From contig JAGTSE010000009.1 of assembly GCA_018261615.1 (NCBI GenBank), positions 62,001-126,000 on the forward strand: DNA of 64,000 nt, read 5' to 3'. This DNA is from Pseudomonadota bacterium. Its GTDB lineage: Bacteria; Pseudomonadota; Gammaproteobacteria; Enterobacterales; Enterobacteriaceae. This document shows positions 36,081-45,367 of the stretch, piece by piece. The stretch's first letter is position 1, and the number at the start of each line of letters is the position of its first letter. The notes beneath the pieces were generated by a model. The model had not been told where the DNA came from. It was given only the letters and a program-made list of their open reading frames with translations, and did not search any database. A program made the position numbers and the translations under genes.

Positions 36081-37072
36081 GTAAGGCCCTGTCAGTCAAT
36101 GCGGCGGTAACGCCCCGCCAGCAGTTTTTTGATTTTCTGTATAAATGGGGCATGTTGCTCACCGTGGTCTTGTTGATCGCGATTTTTGGCCTCGCGTCGA
36201 ACAACTTCCTCGACCCGTTTAACATTATCAACATCTTACGCTCAATCGCTATTGTGACGGTGATTGGGGTGGGCGTCTCGATTTCGCTGACTATCGGCGG
36301 CTTTGATCTCTCCGTGGGTTCGACGGCTTCGCTGGCGAATGCGCTGGTGATTTCGCTGTTCGTCTGGTACGGCTTCGGCACGACGGAGGCCATCGTTATT
36401 ACCCTGGCTCTCTGTACGCTGGTCGGCCTGTTCAATGCTTTTTTGATTGTGGTGCTGCGTATTCCCGACATGTTGGCAACGCTCGGCAGCCTGTTTGTTA
36501 TTCAGGGCGTAGCGATGACTTACAGCTACGGCGGCTCGATCACGGAAAATATGGTGCTGCCGAGCGGCGATATGGCGGAAGGGACGATTCCGGCCGCTTT
36601 TAGTCTGCTTGGCCAGGTGCCGACGATCGTGATCATTATGCTGGTGGTGACGGTAGTGGCGCAGCTTGGCCTGTCGCTAACTACGCACGGCCGCCGGATG
36701 TACGCCATTGGCGGTAACCCGGAAGCGGCGCGCCTCTCGGGTATTCGCACCACGCGCTATAAAGTGGCGGCGTACGTTATTGCCTCGTTGCTGGCGGGCC
36801 TTGGCGGCATTCTGCTCGCCTCGCGCATTGGCTCTTCGCAGGTGAATGCGGGCAGCGGTTATTTGATGGATGCCGTGGCAGCGGCGTGGATCGGCTTTTC
36901 GCTCGCCGGTTCCGGCAAACCGAATGCGCTCGGTACGCTGGTGGGCGCGGTGATCCTTGGCGTGTTGCAAAACGGGCTAGTGATGCTGTCGGTGCCCTAC
37001 TATGCGATGGACATTATTAAGGGGCTGGTGCTGGCCGGTGCTCTTGCGTTGACTTACTTCCAGCGTCGTTAA
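36077..37072 (+). CDS. Sugar-type ABC transporter permease (RbsC-like)
   Basis: 331 residues starting at GTG 36077, which overlaps the ATPase stop. About 9-10 membrane segments are seen, with family motifs ISLTIGGFDLSVGSTASLAN, LRIPDMLATLGSLF, YAIGGNPEAARLSGI and the late LGVLQNGLVML. It forms the membrane channel of the ABC importer with the genes on both sides. Confidence 0.88.
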   Translation: MSKALSVNAAVTPRQQFFDFLYKWGMLLTVVLLIAIFGLASNNFLDPFNIINILRSIAIVTVIGVGVSISLTIGGFDLSVGSTASLANALVISLFVWYGFGTTEAIVITLALCTLVGLFNAFLIVVLRIPDMLATLGSLFVIQGVAMTYSYGGSITENMVLPSGDMAEGTIPAAFSLLGQVPTIVIIMLVVTVVAQLGLSLTTHGRRMYAIGGNPEAARLSGIRTTRYKVAAYVIASLLAGLGGILLASRIGSSQVNAGSGYLMDAVAAAWIGFSLAGSGKPNALGTLVGAVILGVLQNGLVMLSVPYYAMDIIKGLVLAGALALTYFQRR

Positions 37073-37091
37073 TTTTCAGGGGAAAACAGAC

Positions 37092-38156
37092 ATGAAAAAA
37101 ATTGCACTCTCACTGTTAGCGCTGGGGTTACTGAGCGCGCTTCCGGGCCATGCGACTACGCCAGCACCGGTGCCGGATGCCATCGCCAATCACAACGGCC
37201 CGGTGCGCATTGCGCTGATCCGTAACCTTGGCTCTGACGATAACACTACGCAGTTCGTCTCCGGCGCCTTACAGGAAGGTAAAAAACTCGGCTTTAAAAT
37301 CAGTACTTTTTTGAGCAATGGCGACGATGCCAAATTCCAGGACTTTGTAAACCAGGCGATCAGCCAGAAGTATGACGGCATCATCCTGTCGCAGGGCCGC
37401 GATCCCTATTCCACCGATCTGATTAAAAAAGCGGTGGCTGCCGGGATCAAAGTGTCTGTGTTCGATACCGCTGTTAACGGGGAGATTCCTGGCGTGACCG
37501 TCACCCAACAAGATGACGCCTCTCTGACCAAACTTTCGTTCGACGCGCTGGTAAAAGATTTCAACGGCAAAGCCAATATTATCAAACTGTGGGTCGCCGG
37601 TTTCCCGCCGATGGAGCGTCGTCAGGCGGCTTACACCGAGCTGCTGAAAGCCAATCCGGGCATTAAAGAGCTGGAATCCATCGGCGCGGTATCTTCCGAT
37701 GTGCAGGGCGATACGGCTAACAAGGTCGGCGCGGTGCTGGCCAAATATCCGAAAGGTAAGATTGATGCTATCTGGGGCACCTGGGATGCCTTCAGCCAGG
37801 GCGCGTATAAGGCGCTGAAAGAGAATGGTCGCACGGAGATCAAACTCTACAGCATCGACATTTCCAACCAGGATCTGCAACTGATGCGCGAAGCTAACAG
37901 CCCGTGGAAAGTGAGTGTGGCGGTGGATCCGAAGCTGATTGGCGCGACTAACGTACGCCTGGTTGCCAACAAGATTGCCGGTGAGCAGACGCCTGCAACC
38001 TACGACTTTAAAGCGGCGGCAATCCCGCAGGCGCTGCTGGCAAGCCAGCCGGGTGCGGTGAACGTCGCGTCGCTTGGCAAAATCATTCCGGGCTGGGGCC
38101 AGACAGAAGACTTTATTGCGCCGTGGTTCGCGACGCTGGAAGCGAAAAACAAATAA
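37092..38156 (+). CDS. Sugar-type ABC transporter substrate-binding protein
   Basis: 354 residues with a classical signal peptide (cleavage after GHATTP region) and a type I periplasmic-binding fold: RIALIRNLGSDDNTTQFV, FVNQAISQKYDGIILSQGRD, GIKVSVFDTAVNGEIPGV and IDAIWGTWDAFSQGAYKAL. It starts 19 bases after the permease. It binds the imported solute in the periplasm; the ligand is not evident from sequence. Confidence 0.87.
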   Translation: MKKIALSLLALGLLSALPGHATTPAPVPDAIANHNGPVRIALIRNLGSDDNTTQFVSGALQEGKKLGFKISTFLSNGDDAKFQDFVNQAISQKYDGIILSQGRDPYSTDLIKKAVAAGIKVSVFDTAVNGEIPGVTVTQQDDASLTKLSFDALVKDFNGKANIIKLWVAGFPPMERRQAAYTELLKANPGIKELESIGAVSSDVQGDTANKVGAVLAKYPKGKIDAIWGTWDAFSQGAYKALKENGRTEIKLYSIDISNQDLQLMREANSPWKVSVAVDPKLIGATNVRLVANKIAGEQTPATYDFKAAAIPQALLASQPGAVNVASLGKIIPGWGQTEDFIAPWFATLEAKNK

Positions 38157-38163
38157 TACACAG

Positions 38164-38192
38164 GCCGGATAAGGAGCAGCCGCCATCCGGCA
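38164..38192. repeat. REP-type palindrome
   Basis: GCCGGATAAGGAGCAGCCGC then CATCCGGCA is an enterobacterial REP palindrome just after the binding-protein gene. In such operons REP elements commonly protect upstream mRNA and lower expression of the following gene, here the LVIVD gene. Confidence 0.7.
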
Positions 38193-38223
38193 TTTTAACA
38201 TCCGGCAGTGGATAGGATTAATC

Positions 38224-39468
38224 ATGGCAACTGAACTTCCGCGTCCCGAATACAGCCGCAATATGCGGTTGATTGGGCACAGCGATCAGGGGGGACGCCC
38301 GGATGGTGTCCAGTTGATGGTGCATCGCGGCTTTGCGTATATCGGCCATATGGTGTCGCAGGGTTTTTCTATTATTGATGTCCGCGACCCGAAAAACCCG
38401 AAACCCGCAGGCTACGTACCTGCGCCGCCGGGCACCTGGAATGTGCACTTACAGGCGCATGACGATCTGCTGCTGGTGATTAATGCCCGCGATCTCTTCG
38501 CCGATGCGCGCTTTGCCGATGAAAAGGTTTACTACACCCGCTCGGTAGGTGACACAGTCAGCGATGTGCAGGATAAAGGCTGGAGCGCCGGGCTGCGCAT
38601 TTTTGATATCTCTACGCCGGATAAACCGCGCGAGATCAGCTTTCTGTCGCTTGATGGCATTGGTATCCACCGCATCTGGTACGTCGGCGGGCGCTGGGCT
38701 TATGTATCGGCGCTGATCGACGGTTTTACCGACTATATTTTTCTGACCATCGATCTGGCTGATCCGCGTAAGCCGCAGGTCGCCGGGCGCTGGTGGCTAC
38801 CGGGCATGAATCAGCAGGTCGGAGAAATACCAACATGGCCGGAAGGAAAACGCTATGCGCTGCACCATGCGATTATCAGTGGTGACACCGCCTACGGAAG
38901 CTGGCGCGATGGCGGCTTAACGCTGCTGGATGTGAAAGATCGCACCCAGCCGAAGCTGATCAGCCATCGAAACTGGAGCCCGCCGTTTGGCGGCGGTACG
39001 CATACTGCGTTACCGCTACCGGATCGTGATCTGCTGGTGGTGCTGGATGAAGCAGTGCTCGACAATCAGGAAGATGGCGAGAAGCTGATCTGGCTGTTTG
39101 ATATTCGTGAGCCGTCGAACCCGGTCAGCATTTCAACCTTCCCGCAGCCTGACGAGACGGATTATGTGGCAAAAGGGGCGCACTTCGGCCCGCACAATCT
39201 GCACGAAAACCGTCCCGGCAGTTTTATCAGTTCGACGCTGATTTTCGCCACCTACCAGAACGCCGGTGTCCGTGCTTACGATATTTCCAACCCGTATCGT
39301 CCGGTGGAAACTGGCGCGCTGGTGCCTGCTGCGCCCGCGAAGATGATGGATATCCGGCCAGGACGCCCGCGTGTGATCCAGTCGTGCGATGTGTTTGTTG
39401 ATGCTCAGGGGATTATCTACAGCACCGATTATAACGGTGGGTTGTCAGTGATTGAGTATCTGGGATAA
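38224..39468 (+). CDS. LVIVD-repeat beta-propeller protein
   Basis: 414 residues without a signal peptide, so probably cytoplasmic. Repeated LVIVD-type blades are visible: GFSIIDVRDPKNPKPAGYV, LRIFDISTPDKPREISFL, LTLLDVKDRTQPKLISH and VRAYDISNPYRPVETGAL. Conserved histidines in MVHRGFAYIGHM, LHHAIISGDTAY and HFGPHNLHENRPG recall metal or substrate sites of SBP56-like propellers. It lies 67 bases after the ABC binding-protein gene and is probably in its operon, so it may act on the imported compound. No exact function is recognised. Confidence 0.75.
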   Translation: MATELPRPEYSRNMRLIGHSDQGGRPDGVQLMVHRGFAYIGHMVSQGFSIIDVRDPKNPKPAGYVPAPPGTWNVHLQAHDDLLLVINARDLFADARFADEKVYYTRSVGDTVSDVQDKGWSAGLRIFDISTPDKPREISFLSLDGIGIHRIWYVGGRWAYVSALIDGFTDYIFLTIDLADPRKPQVAGRWWLPGMNQQVGEIPTWPEGKRYALHHAIISGDTAYGSWRDGGLTLLDVKDRTQPKLISHRNWSPPFGGGTHTALPLPDRDLLVVLDEAVLDNQEDGEKLIWLFDIREPSNPVSISTFPQPDETDYVAKGAHFGPHNLHENRPGSFISSTLIFATYQNAGVRAYDISNPYRPVETGALVPAAPAKMMDIRPGRPRVIQSCDVFVDAQGIIYSTDYNGGLSVIEYLG

Positions 39469-39535
39469 ATCACAGGCTGGATTCAGCCTACGTTGCAGCA
39501 ACATGTTTGCCATTTTTATGCATGAGTCATGCAGC

Positions 39536-39803
39536 GATGGGGTTGTGTCCCCGCTCGAAATCGGCGAACCGAAGCTCAGATGACAAGGTCTGGACGCCAG
39601 GGAAGGCGGCCAGAGGCGAGTCGAGACACGATGTCGAGTCGAGCCGACCGCAGGCAGATGTGCGGGAGGTGAGTGCAGTGCGCAGCACCGATTTCCCCGC
39701 GGGGCCGCGGGGGATTGAAAAGGGGGAGCGCGGCGGCGCCCCCTTTTCCCGTTCACGTTCCACAACAGATTATGTGTCTGCCAAACTCGTAGTGAACGGA
39801 ACA
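39536..39803. repeat. Composite intergenic repeat between LVIVD gene and mtnK (inverted copy of the 20.2-kb element)
   Basis: The core 39536-39745, read on the minus strand, matches 20152-20351 with scattered differences: the CCCGCGGCCCCGCGGGG palindrome, GAAATCGGTGCTGCGCACTG, and CTCTGGCCGCC all recur. It is followed by CCTTTTCCCGTTCACG and, ~40 bases later, GTGAACGGAACA, the same flanks as the other copy. No gene is seen in 39469-39891; short open frames here are by-products of the GC-rich repeat. Confidence 0.7.
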
Positions 39804-39831
39804 ATTCATCAGATGCCAGATTGGCTGTTTT

Positions 39832-39858
39832 GCCGGATGGTGCTGACGCTTATCCGGC
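39832..39858. repeat. REP-type palindrome downstream of mtnK
   Basis: GCCGGATGGTGCTGACGCTT then ATCCGGC is a typical REP palindrome between the repeat unit and the mtnK stop; it may serve as the mtnK transcript end. Confidence 0.7.
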
Positions 39859-39891
39859 CTGCAAATCCGGGCTATATGTCAGGCCGGAGCG

Positions 39892-41091
39892 TTACGAATA
39901 CTGGCGCACCCGCGCGATCAGCTCTTCCACGCTATCAATGCGTTCGGCAATCACGATCAGCGCTTTGCCGAGCGAAATAGCGTGACGCAGGCATTCGTGG
40001 CGCATCTCTTCATCTTTAATGGTGTCGATATCCGCTACATGTGACAGCCCGACGCTACGGCGAATCAGTTCAGTACCGCAAAAACCAATCGCATCGGCCC
40101 ACACCTTTTTCAGGAAAGCAGAAGCATAACCGGGCTGCGCCAGCGCAACGTCGCGGGTTTTTTCCGTTGCCAGCGCCTGGAAGCGCTCAGCAAACGTTGC
40201 CCACAGCGTCTGAATATCGTCGAGGCGCTGTTCGCGCGCTGCGGCGGCATCGCGAATGCCCAGATGCCCCGGCAGACCACAATAGTTGAGCAGCAGGTTG
40301 CCAATGGCTGTACCGACGTCAAAACCGATCGGCCCGAAATAGCCAAACTCAGCATCGATAGCTTTCAGGCTGCCATCGGCCACAAAAATCGATCCGCTGT
40401 GAATATCGCCGTGCAATAGGGCTTCGGCGTGAGAGAGGAAACGGTGCTTCAGCGCCGCGACCGCCAGTTTGAGCTGCGCGTCGTCGCGCAGGGCGGCAAC
40501 ATCCGCTTCCAGCGCCGGCGGATAATTGTTGCGCTCGTGGATCTGATACGGATCGTTGAAGAACAAATCTTCGGTGATCTCGCACATTTCTGGATTAATA
40601 AACTGCGCCACCTGCGCTTTTTTCTGATGCGGATGCAGGGAGAAATCGCTGGTGTGGAACAGCGTTTGCGCCAGGTAGTTGCCGAGTTGCGTGGCCGCCT
40701 GCGGGTAATAGACATTGGCGATCAGTTCGCCGCGCCAGATCTTATGGTCAGAGAGATCTTCCATCACCATTACCGCCAGTTCCGGGGCGAAGTGGTGGAT
40801 TTTCACCGTATGTTGCGGGCTGTGCTGGTAGTGTTCCACCAGCGTTTGCGCTTCCAGCCTGGCTCTGTCCAGCGTCAATGGCCAGGATTCGCCAACGCAG
40901 CGCACGTAAGGCAGCGCCTGTTTCACGATGATACGGCTGACGCCCTGTGCGTCGAAAATTTTAAATACCAGATTGAGGTTACCGTCGCCCACCTCCTGCG
41001 CGTCCACTAGTTCAGACGGGTTGTCCAGGCCGCCAAATTGTTGTGCATACGCCACGGCATCACGGGCGGAAAAGGTACGGTATTGCGACAT
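39892..41091 (-). CDS. mtnK: 5-methylthioribose kinase
   Basis: 399 residues from ATG 41091 ([19 protein letters not shown]), the length and start of Klebsiella MtnK; an upstream frame extension lies in the promoter. MtnK phosphorylates methylthioribose to MTR-1-phosphate. Kinase-fold features are [14 protein letters not shown] (nucleotide loop), [13 protein letters not shown] (catalytic loop HGD) and [14 protein letters not shown] (metal-binding DxE). It is divergent from mtnA, with MetJ boxes between. Confidence 0.95.
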   Translation of the reverse strand: MSQYRTFSARDAVAYAQQFGGLDNPSELVDAQEVGDGNLNLVFKIFDAQGVSRIIVKQALPYVRCVGESWPLTLDRARLEAQTLVEHYQHSPQHTVKIHHFAPELAVMVMEDLSDHKIWRGELIANVYYPQAATQLGNYLAQTLFHTSDFSLHPHQKKAQVAQFINPEMCEITEDLFFNDPYQIHERNNYPPALEADVAALRDDAQLKLAVAALKHRFLSHAEALLHGDIHSGSIFVADGSLKAIDAEFGYFGPIGFDVGTAIGNLLLNYCGLPGHLGIRDAAAAREQRLDDIQTLWATFAERFQALATEKTRDVALAQPGYASAFLKKVWADAIGFCGTELIRRSVGLSHVADIDTIKDEEMRHECLRHAISLGKALIVIAERIDSVEELIARVRQYS

Positions 41092-41125
41092 TGCCTCGAT
41101 CCTCTTTTTGCTAATTAAGCCATTT

Positions 41126-41141
41126 AGACGTCTATACATCT
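41126..41141. promoter_or_regulatory. MetJ boxes between mtnK and mtnA
   Basis: AGACGTCT is a perfect MetJ box and ATACATCT abuts it directly; a weaker third 8-mer follows. The position between two divergent methionine-salvage genes supports repression of both by MetJ with S-adenosylmethionine. Confidence 0.75.
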
Positions 41142-41193
41142 GAATGTCATCCTGACACAATACGACACAACAACGCAACAGGGATTTAACGAT

Positions 41194-42216
41194 ATGCATG
41201 CATTACAGACCACCAGCCTGCGAGTCGCCGACAATCATTTATTTATTCTCGACCAACAGGCGCTTCCGCAGGAGAAACGCTGGCTGTCGGCGGATACGGT
41301 AGCGGAACTTGTCGACCATATTCACGCTTTGCGCGTGCGCGGCGCGCCGTTGATTGGCCTCTCCGCCAGCTTGTTACTGGCGCTGCTTGCTGAACAGGGA
41401 GCAAACCGCGACCAGTTAGCGCAGGCGCTGGAAACGCTGCGCGCTGCGCGCCCGACGGCGGTCAACCTGATGAACAACCTTGATCGCATGAAGCAGGCTC
41501 TGGCGCAGCAGGCGTTTGTTCCGGCACTGACGGCGGAAGCGCTGCGGCTGGTCGATGAAGATAAACAACTATGCGACAGCATTGCGCGGGCGGGCAGCGC
41601 GCTGGTCACAGCTGGTAGTCGCCTGTTGACGCATTGCAATACCGGCGGGCTGGCGACAGCGGGTGTCGGTACGGCGCTCGGTGTTATTGCGCTGGCGCAT
41701 CAGCAGGGCAAAGTGGCGAATGTCTGGGTGGATGAAACCCGTCCACTGCTGCAGGGCGGCCGTCTGACGGCATGGGAACTCGGTGAACTGGGCGTGCCTT
41801 ACCGGTTAATTACCGATTCGATGGCCGCCAGCCTGATGGCAAAAGGGCAGGTGGATGCGGTGTGGGTCGGCGCTGACCGTATTGCTGCCAACGGCGATGT
41901 GGCGAACAAAATCGGCACCTATTCACTGGCGGTGCTGGCGAAGTTCCACAATGTGCCGTTCTATGTTGCCGCTCCGCAGACCACGCTCGATCCACTGTGT
42001 CCGAATGGCGATGCGATTCCGATTGAGCAGCGTGTGGCTGCGGAAGTGACTGGCGTGGCGGGCAGTTTCGGCGCAGTGCAGTGGGCGCCGGAGAGTGCGC
42101 AGGTCTACAACCCGGCGTTTGATGTGACACCCGCGGCGCTTATCAGCGGCTGGGTGCTCGACAGTGGCGTAGTAACGCCAGCGGAGGTGGCAAACGGCGC
42201 GTTTCAGCCGAAATAA
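41194..42216 (+). CDS. mtnA: S-methyl-5-thioribose-1-phosphate isomerase
   Basis: 340 residues, eIF2B-alpha-like fold. Motifs are [38 protein letters not shown] with the catalytic cysteine, [40 protein letters not shown] with the catalytic aspartate, and [12 protein letters not shown]. It converts MTR-1-P to methylthioribulose-1-P for MtnB. The rest of the pathway lies at 57.3-60.5 kb, beyond the accessory block. Confidence 0.95.
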   Translation: MHALQTTSLRVADNHLFILDQQALPQEKRWLSADTVAELVDHIHALRVRGAPLIGLSASLLLALLAEQGANRDQLAQALETLRAARPTAVNLMNNLDRMKQALAQQAFVPALTAEALRLVDEDKQLCDSIARAGSALVTAGSRLLTHCNTGGLATAGVGTALGVIALAHQQGKVANVWVDETRPLLQGGRLTAWELGELGVPYRLITDSMAASLMAKGQVDAVWVGADRIAANGDVANKIGTYSLAVLAKFHNVPFYVAAPQTTLDPLCPNGDAIPIEQRVAAEVTGVAGSFGAVQWAPESAQVYNPAFDVTPAALISGWVLDSGVVTPAEVANGAFQPK

Positions 42217-42334
42217 CACTTACTTCAAGCTGCATGTGCGTTGGCTTTTTTATTCGGCTCATCCCTGAGCCTTACCCCTTCGGGGCCGCTGCTTACAGCG
42301 TTCAAATCTGCTCCCGGCATTCATTTAGTTTAAC

Positions 42335-42359
42335 ATGATAATAATTATTAGAATCATTA
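42335..42359. promoter_or_regulatory. Fur-box-like operator upstream of second siderophore ABC operon
   Basis: ATGATAATAATTATTAGAAT then CATTA resembles overlapping Fur hexamers, 29 bases before the start of the substrate-binding protein gene. It implies iron repression of the three-gene operon. Confidence 0.65.
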
Positions 42360-42387
42360 CAATCCAACTCTCAGCAAGGTTGTTTTT

Positions 42388-43506
42388 ATGCAAGGAAAAT
42401 CCATCAGTAAGCTGGTTCTCGCCGCTTTTCTCGCCGTTCCGTTGCTGGCACACGCTACACAATATCCCCTGACTGTGACCGATTTTTCCGGCCAAAAAGT
42501 GACCATTGTGCATGAGCCGCAACGTGTGATCTTGCAGGATGGCCGCGACATTATGTCGATGGCGCTGCTCGATCGTGACGATCCGTTTAAACGGCTGGTG
42601 GCATGGAACAACCTCGCGAAAAAACAGGATGTTGCCACCTGGGAGATGTTGAAAACCCAGTGGCCGGAAGCGACCGGCATTATGGATATGGGCTTTAGCG
42701 ATAAAGGTAACGTCGATCTGGAAAGCGTGCTGGCCAAACAACCGGATCTGATGGTCGCCCAGCTACGGGCTAAACCGGCGCTCGCAGATAGCGGCGTGCT
42801 CAGCAAGCTGGCGGCGCTGCATATTCCGGTGCTGTTTATCGATTACGAAGTCAATCCGCTGAAAGATACCGCTTCCAGCGTCGATCTGCTGGGAAAAGTG
42901 TTGAACCGCGAGAGCAATGCAGCGGCGTATACCACCTACTATCGCCAGCAATTAACTGCCATCGAACAAAAAACCGCGACTATCAAACCGCAGGCGAAAG
43001 TGTTTGTTGAAGCACTGGCCGGTAACACCGATACCTGCTGCTTTACCCATGGTCACAGCGGCTGGGGCGGGCTGGTGGAAGCTGTCGGCGCGAAAAATAT
43101 CGGTTCTGAATTGCTGCCGGGCGCCAGCGGTTTTATCGCGCTGGAGAAGGTGATTAGCGAAAACCCGGATGTTTACATCATGACTGGCTCGAAACGCGGT
43201 AACAGCCAGGTACTGCCGCTGGGGCTGAAAACCTCGCCGCAGGAGGTGAATGCCCAGGCACGGGTATTGTTGCAGCGTACCGGCGTTGGCCAGATCCCGG
43301 CTGTGGCGGCGAAACACGTTTATGGCGTTTATCACCACTTCTATAACCATCCGTACAACATTGTGGGGATGCAGTATCTGGCGAAAGATATCTATCCGCA
43401 GGCTTTCGCGGATCTCAACCCGGATGCGACGTATCACCACATCATCAAAAACTTCACCAAACTGCCGGACGACAATTTCGTCTTTAGCTGGCAGCAGAGT
43501 AAATAA
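42388..43506 (+). CDS. Iron-siderophore-type ABC substrate-binding protein
   Basis: 372 residues with a signal peptide (cleavage near LAHATQYP). The class III binding-protein fold shows YPLTVTDFSGQKVTIVHEPQ, LESVLAKQPDLMVAQL and ENPDVYIMTGSKRG. A paired-Cys segment, NTDTCCFTHGHSGWGGLVEAVGAKN, is followed by late conserved HHFYNHPYNIVGMQYLAK. First gene of an ABC operon with a FecCD permease and ATPase, under a Fur-like box. The exact ligand (siderophore, haem or other iron complex) is not evident. It is distinct from FepB. Confidence 0.85.
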   Translation: MQGKSISKLVLAAFLAVPLLAHATQYPLTVTDFSGQKVTIVHEPQRVILQDGRDIMSMALLDRDDPFKRLVAWNNLAKKQDVATWEMLKTQWPEATGIMDMGFSDKGNVDLESVLAKQPDLMVAQLRAKPALADSGVLSKLAALHIPVLFIDYEVNPLKDTASSVDLLGKVLNRESNAAAYTTYYRQQLTAIEQKTATIKPQAKVFVEALAGNTDTCCFTHGHSGWGGLVEAVGAKNIGSELLPGASGFIALEKVISENPDVYIMTGSKRGNSQVLPLGLKTSPQEVNAQARVLLQRTGVGQIPAVAAKHVYGVYHHFYNHPYNIVGMQYLAKDIYPQAFADLNPDATYHHIIKNFTKLPDDNFVFSWQQSK

Positions 43507-43508
43507 CC

Positions 43509-44579
43509 GTGAGTACAACCCTTGAAGCGGGGGCATCGCAGACCGACGGCCTGATGCTCAACTACCGCGCGATTTTGCGCCGCCGCGTCAGCCTGCTGGC
43601 GGTGCTGGCGGTATTGATTATGGCGTCGATGTTGCTCGATTTTACCCTTGGCCCGTCGGGCCTGCCGCTGGATACGCTGTGGCATACGCTGATTGATCCG
43701 GGCAGCGTCGATGCCGGAACGCGGGTGATTGTCTGGGATATTCGCATGCCGTACGCGCTGATGGCGATTATCGTCGGTCTGACGCTCGGCCTTGCCGGTG
43801 CGGAGATGCAGACCATTCTCAATAATCCGCTTGCCAGCCCGTTTACGCTTGGCGTTTCGTCGGCGGCGGCGTTCGGCGCGGCGCTGGCGATCGTGCTCGG
43901 TATTGGTATTCCGGGCATTCCGGCGCAATGGTTTATCTCGGCAAACGCCTTTATATTCGCACTGCTGGCGGCGCTATTGCTGGATGGCATCACCCGCTGG
44001 ACGCAGGTAGCGACCTCCGGTGTGGTGCTGTTCGGCATTGCGCTGGTGTTCACCTTTAACGCGCTGGTGTCGATGCTGCAATTTATTGCCAACGAAGATA
44101 CTTTGCAGGGGCTGGTGTTCTGGACGATGGGCAGCATTGCCCGCGCCTCGTGGGAGAAACTCGGCATTCTGCTGCTGGCGCTGGCGGTGATTATGCCGCT
44201 GTCGATGCTCAGCGCGTGGAAGCTCACGTCGCTGCGCCTCGGCGAAGACCGGGCCATCAGCTTCGGGATTAACGTGCGCCGTCTGCGGCTGGCAACGCTG
44301 CTGCGCGTCAGTATCCTGTCGGCATTGTCGGTGGCATTTGTCGGGCCGATTGGCTTTATCGGCCTGGTGGCGCCGCATATTGCGCGTCTGCTGTTTGGCG
44401 AGGATCACCGCTTTTATCTGCCGGGTAGTGCGCTGCTTGGCGCGCTGGTGCTGTCGCTGGCGTCCATCGTTTCGAAAAATCTGATCTCTGGCGTCATTAT
44501 CCCGGTCGGTATTGTCACCTCTCTGGTGGGCGTACCGTTCTTTATCACCATCATCGTGCGTCACCGGGGGAGTGTATGA
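43509..44579 (+). CDS. FecCD-family iron-complex ABC permease
   Basis: 356 residues, ~9-10 membrane segments. Family motifs are GLTLGLAGAEMQTILNNPLA, SPFTLGVSSAAAFGAALA and the coupling loop GPIGFIGLVAPHIARLLFG followed by EDHRFYLPGSALLGA. The start is a GTG 2 bases after the preceding stop, and its end overlaps the ATPase start by 4 bases. It is a single permease, so it presumably acts as a homodimer, unlike FepD/FepG. Confidence 0.88.
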   Translation: MSTTLEAGASQTDGLMLNYRAILRRRVSLLAVLAVLIMASMLLDFTLGPSGLPLDTLWHTLIDPGSVDAGTRVIVWDIRMPYALMAIIVGLTLGLAGAEMQTILNNPLASPFTLGVSSAAAFGAALAIVLGIGIPGIPAQWFISANAFIFALLAALLLDGITRWTQVATSGVVLFGIALVFTFNALVSMLQFIANEDTLQGLVFWTMGSIARASWEKLGILLLALAVIMPLSMLSAWKLTSLRLGEDRAISFGINVRRLRLATLLRVSILSALSVAFVGPIGFIGLVAPHIARLLFGEDHRFYLPGSALLGALVLSLASIVSKNLISGVIIPVGIVTSLVGVPFFITIIVRHRGSV

Positions 44580-45364
44580 GCCACAGTGGTCTGAGCCTGC
44601 GCGGGTTTGGTGCGGGCTATCACAAACGGCAGATTATTCACGATCTGAATATCGCTGAACTGCCGCGCGGCAAAGTCACTATTTTGCTGGGGCCGAACGG
44701 CAGCGGGAAATCGACGTTGCTACGGGCGATGGCCGGGTTGAACAAAGCCGAGGGCGAGTTGCTGCTGGATGATGTTGACCTGCTGAGCCAACCGTTTGCC
44801 AAACGAGCAGAGCAGGTGGTCTACCTGCCGCAGTCGTTACCGGCGGGCGTGCATCTGCATGTGCTGGAGTCGATCATCGTCGCCCAGCGCGCCTCTGGCG
44901 GCCTGCACAGCGCAGCAAAGCAGGCGGAAGTGATGACGCTGTTGCGCCAACTCGGAATCGAACATCTGGCGCTGCATTTTCTCGATCAGCTTTCCGGCGG
45001 GCAGAAACAACTGGTGGGGCTGGCACAGTCGCTGATCCGCCAGCCATCGCTGCTGCTGCTGGATGAGCCGCTGAGTGCGCTGGATCTCAACTATCAGTTC
45101 CATGTCATGGATCTGGTGAAGCGCGAAACGCAGCAACGCGACATTGTCACGGTGGTGGTGGTACACGATATCAATATCGCTCTGCGCCACGGCGACCATG
45201 TATTGATTCTGAAGCAGGGCAAGCTGTTAGCTAACGGTAAACCTGATGAGGTGATCACCCCGCAAAGTCTGGCGCAGGTCTATGGCGTGCGTGGGCGCGT
45301 GGAACCCTGTTCGCAGGGGATGAAACAGGTGATTATCGACGGGCTGACTGACGTGGCGCACTGA
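44576..45364 (+). CDS. Iron-complex ABC transporter ATP-binding protein
   Basis: 262 residues with Walker A LLGPNGSGKSTLLRAM, signature QLSGGQKQLVGLAQSL, Walker B LLLLDEPLSALDLN and the H-loop VVVVHDINIALRHGD. It closes the Fur-boxed operon 42388-45364. Its stop lies 3 bases from the convergent LysR gene's stop. Confidence 0.88.
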   Translation: MSHSGLSLRGFGAGYHKRQIIHDLNIAELPRGKVTILLGPNGSGKSTLLRAMAGLNKAEGELLLDDVDLLSQPFAKRAEQVVYLPQSLPAGVHLHVLESIIVAQRASGGLHSAAKQAEVMTLLRQLGIEHLALHFLDQLSGGQKQLVGLAQSLIRQPSLLLLDEPLSALDLNYQFHVMDLVKRETQQRDIVTVVVVHDINIALRHGDHVLILKQGKLLANGKPDEVITPQSLAQVYGVRGRVEPCSQGMKQVIIDGLTDVAH

Positions 45365-45367
45365 CCG

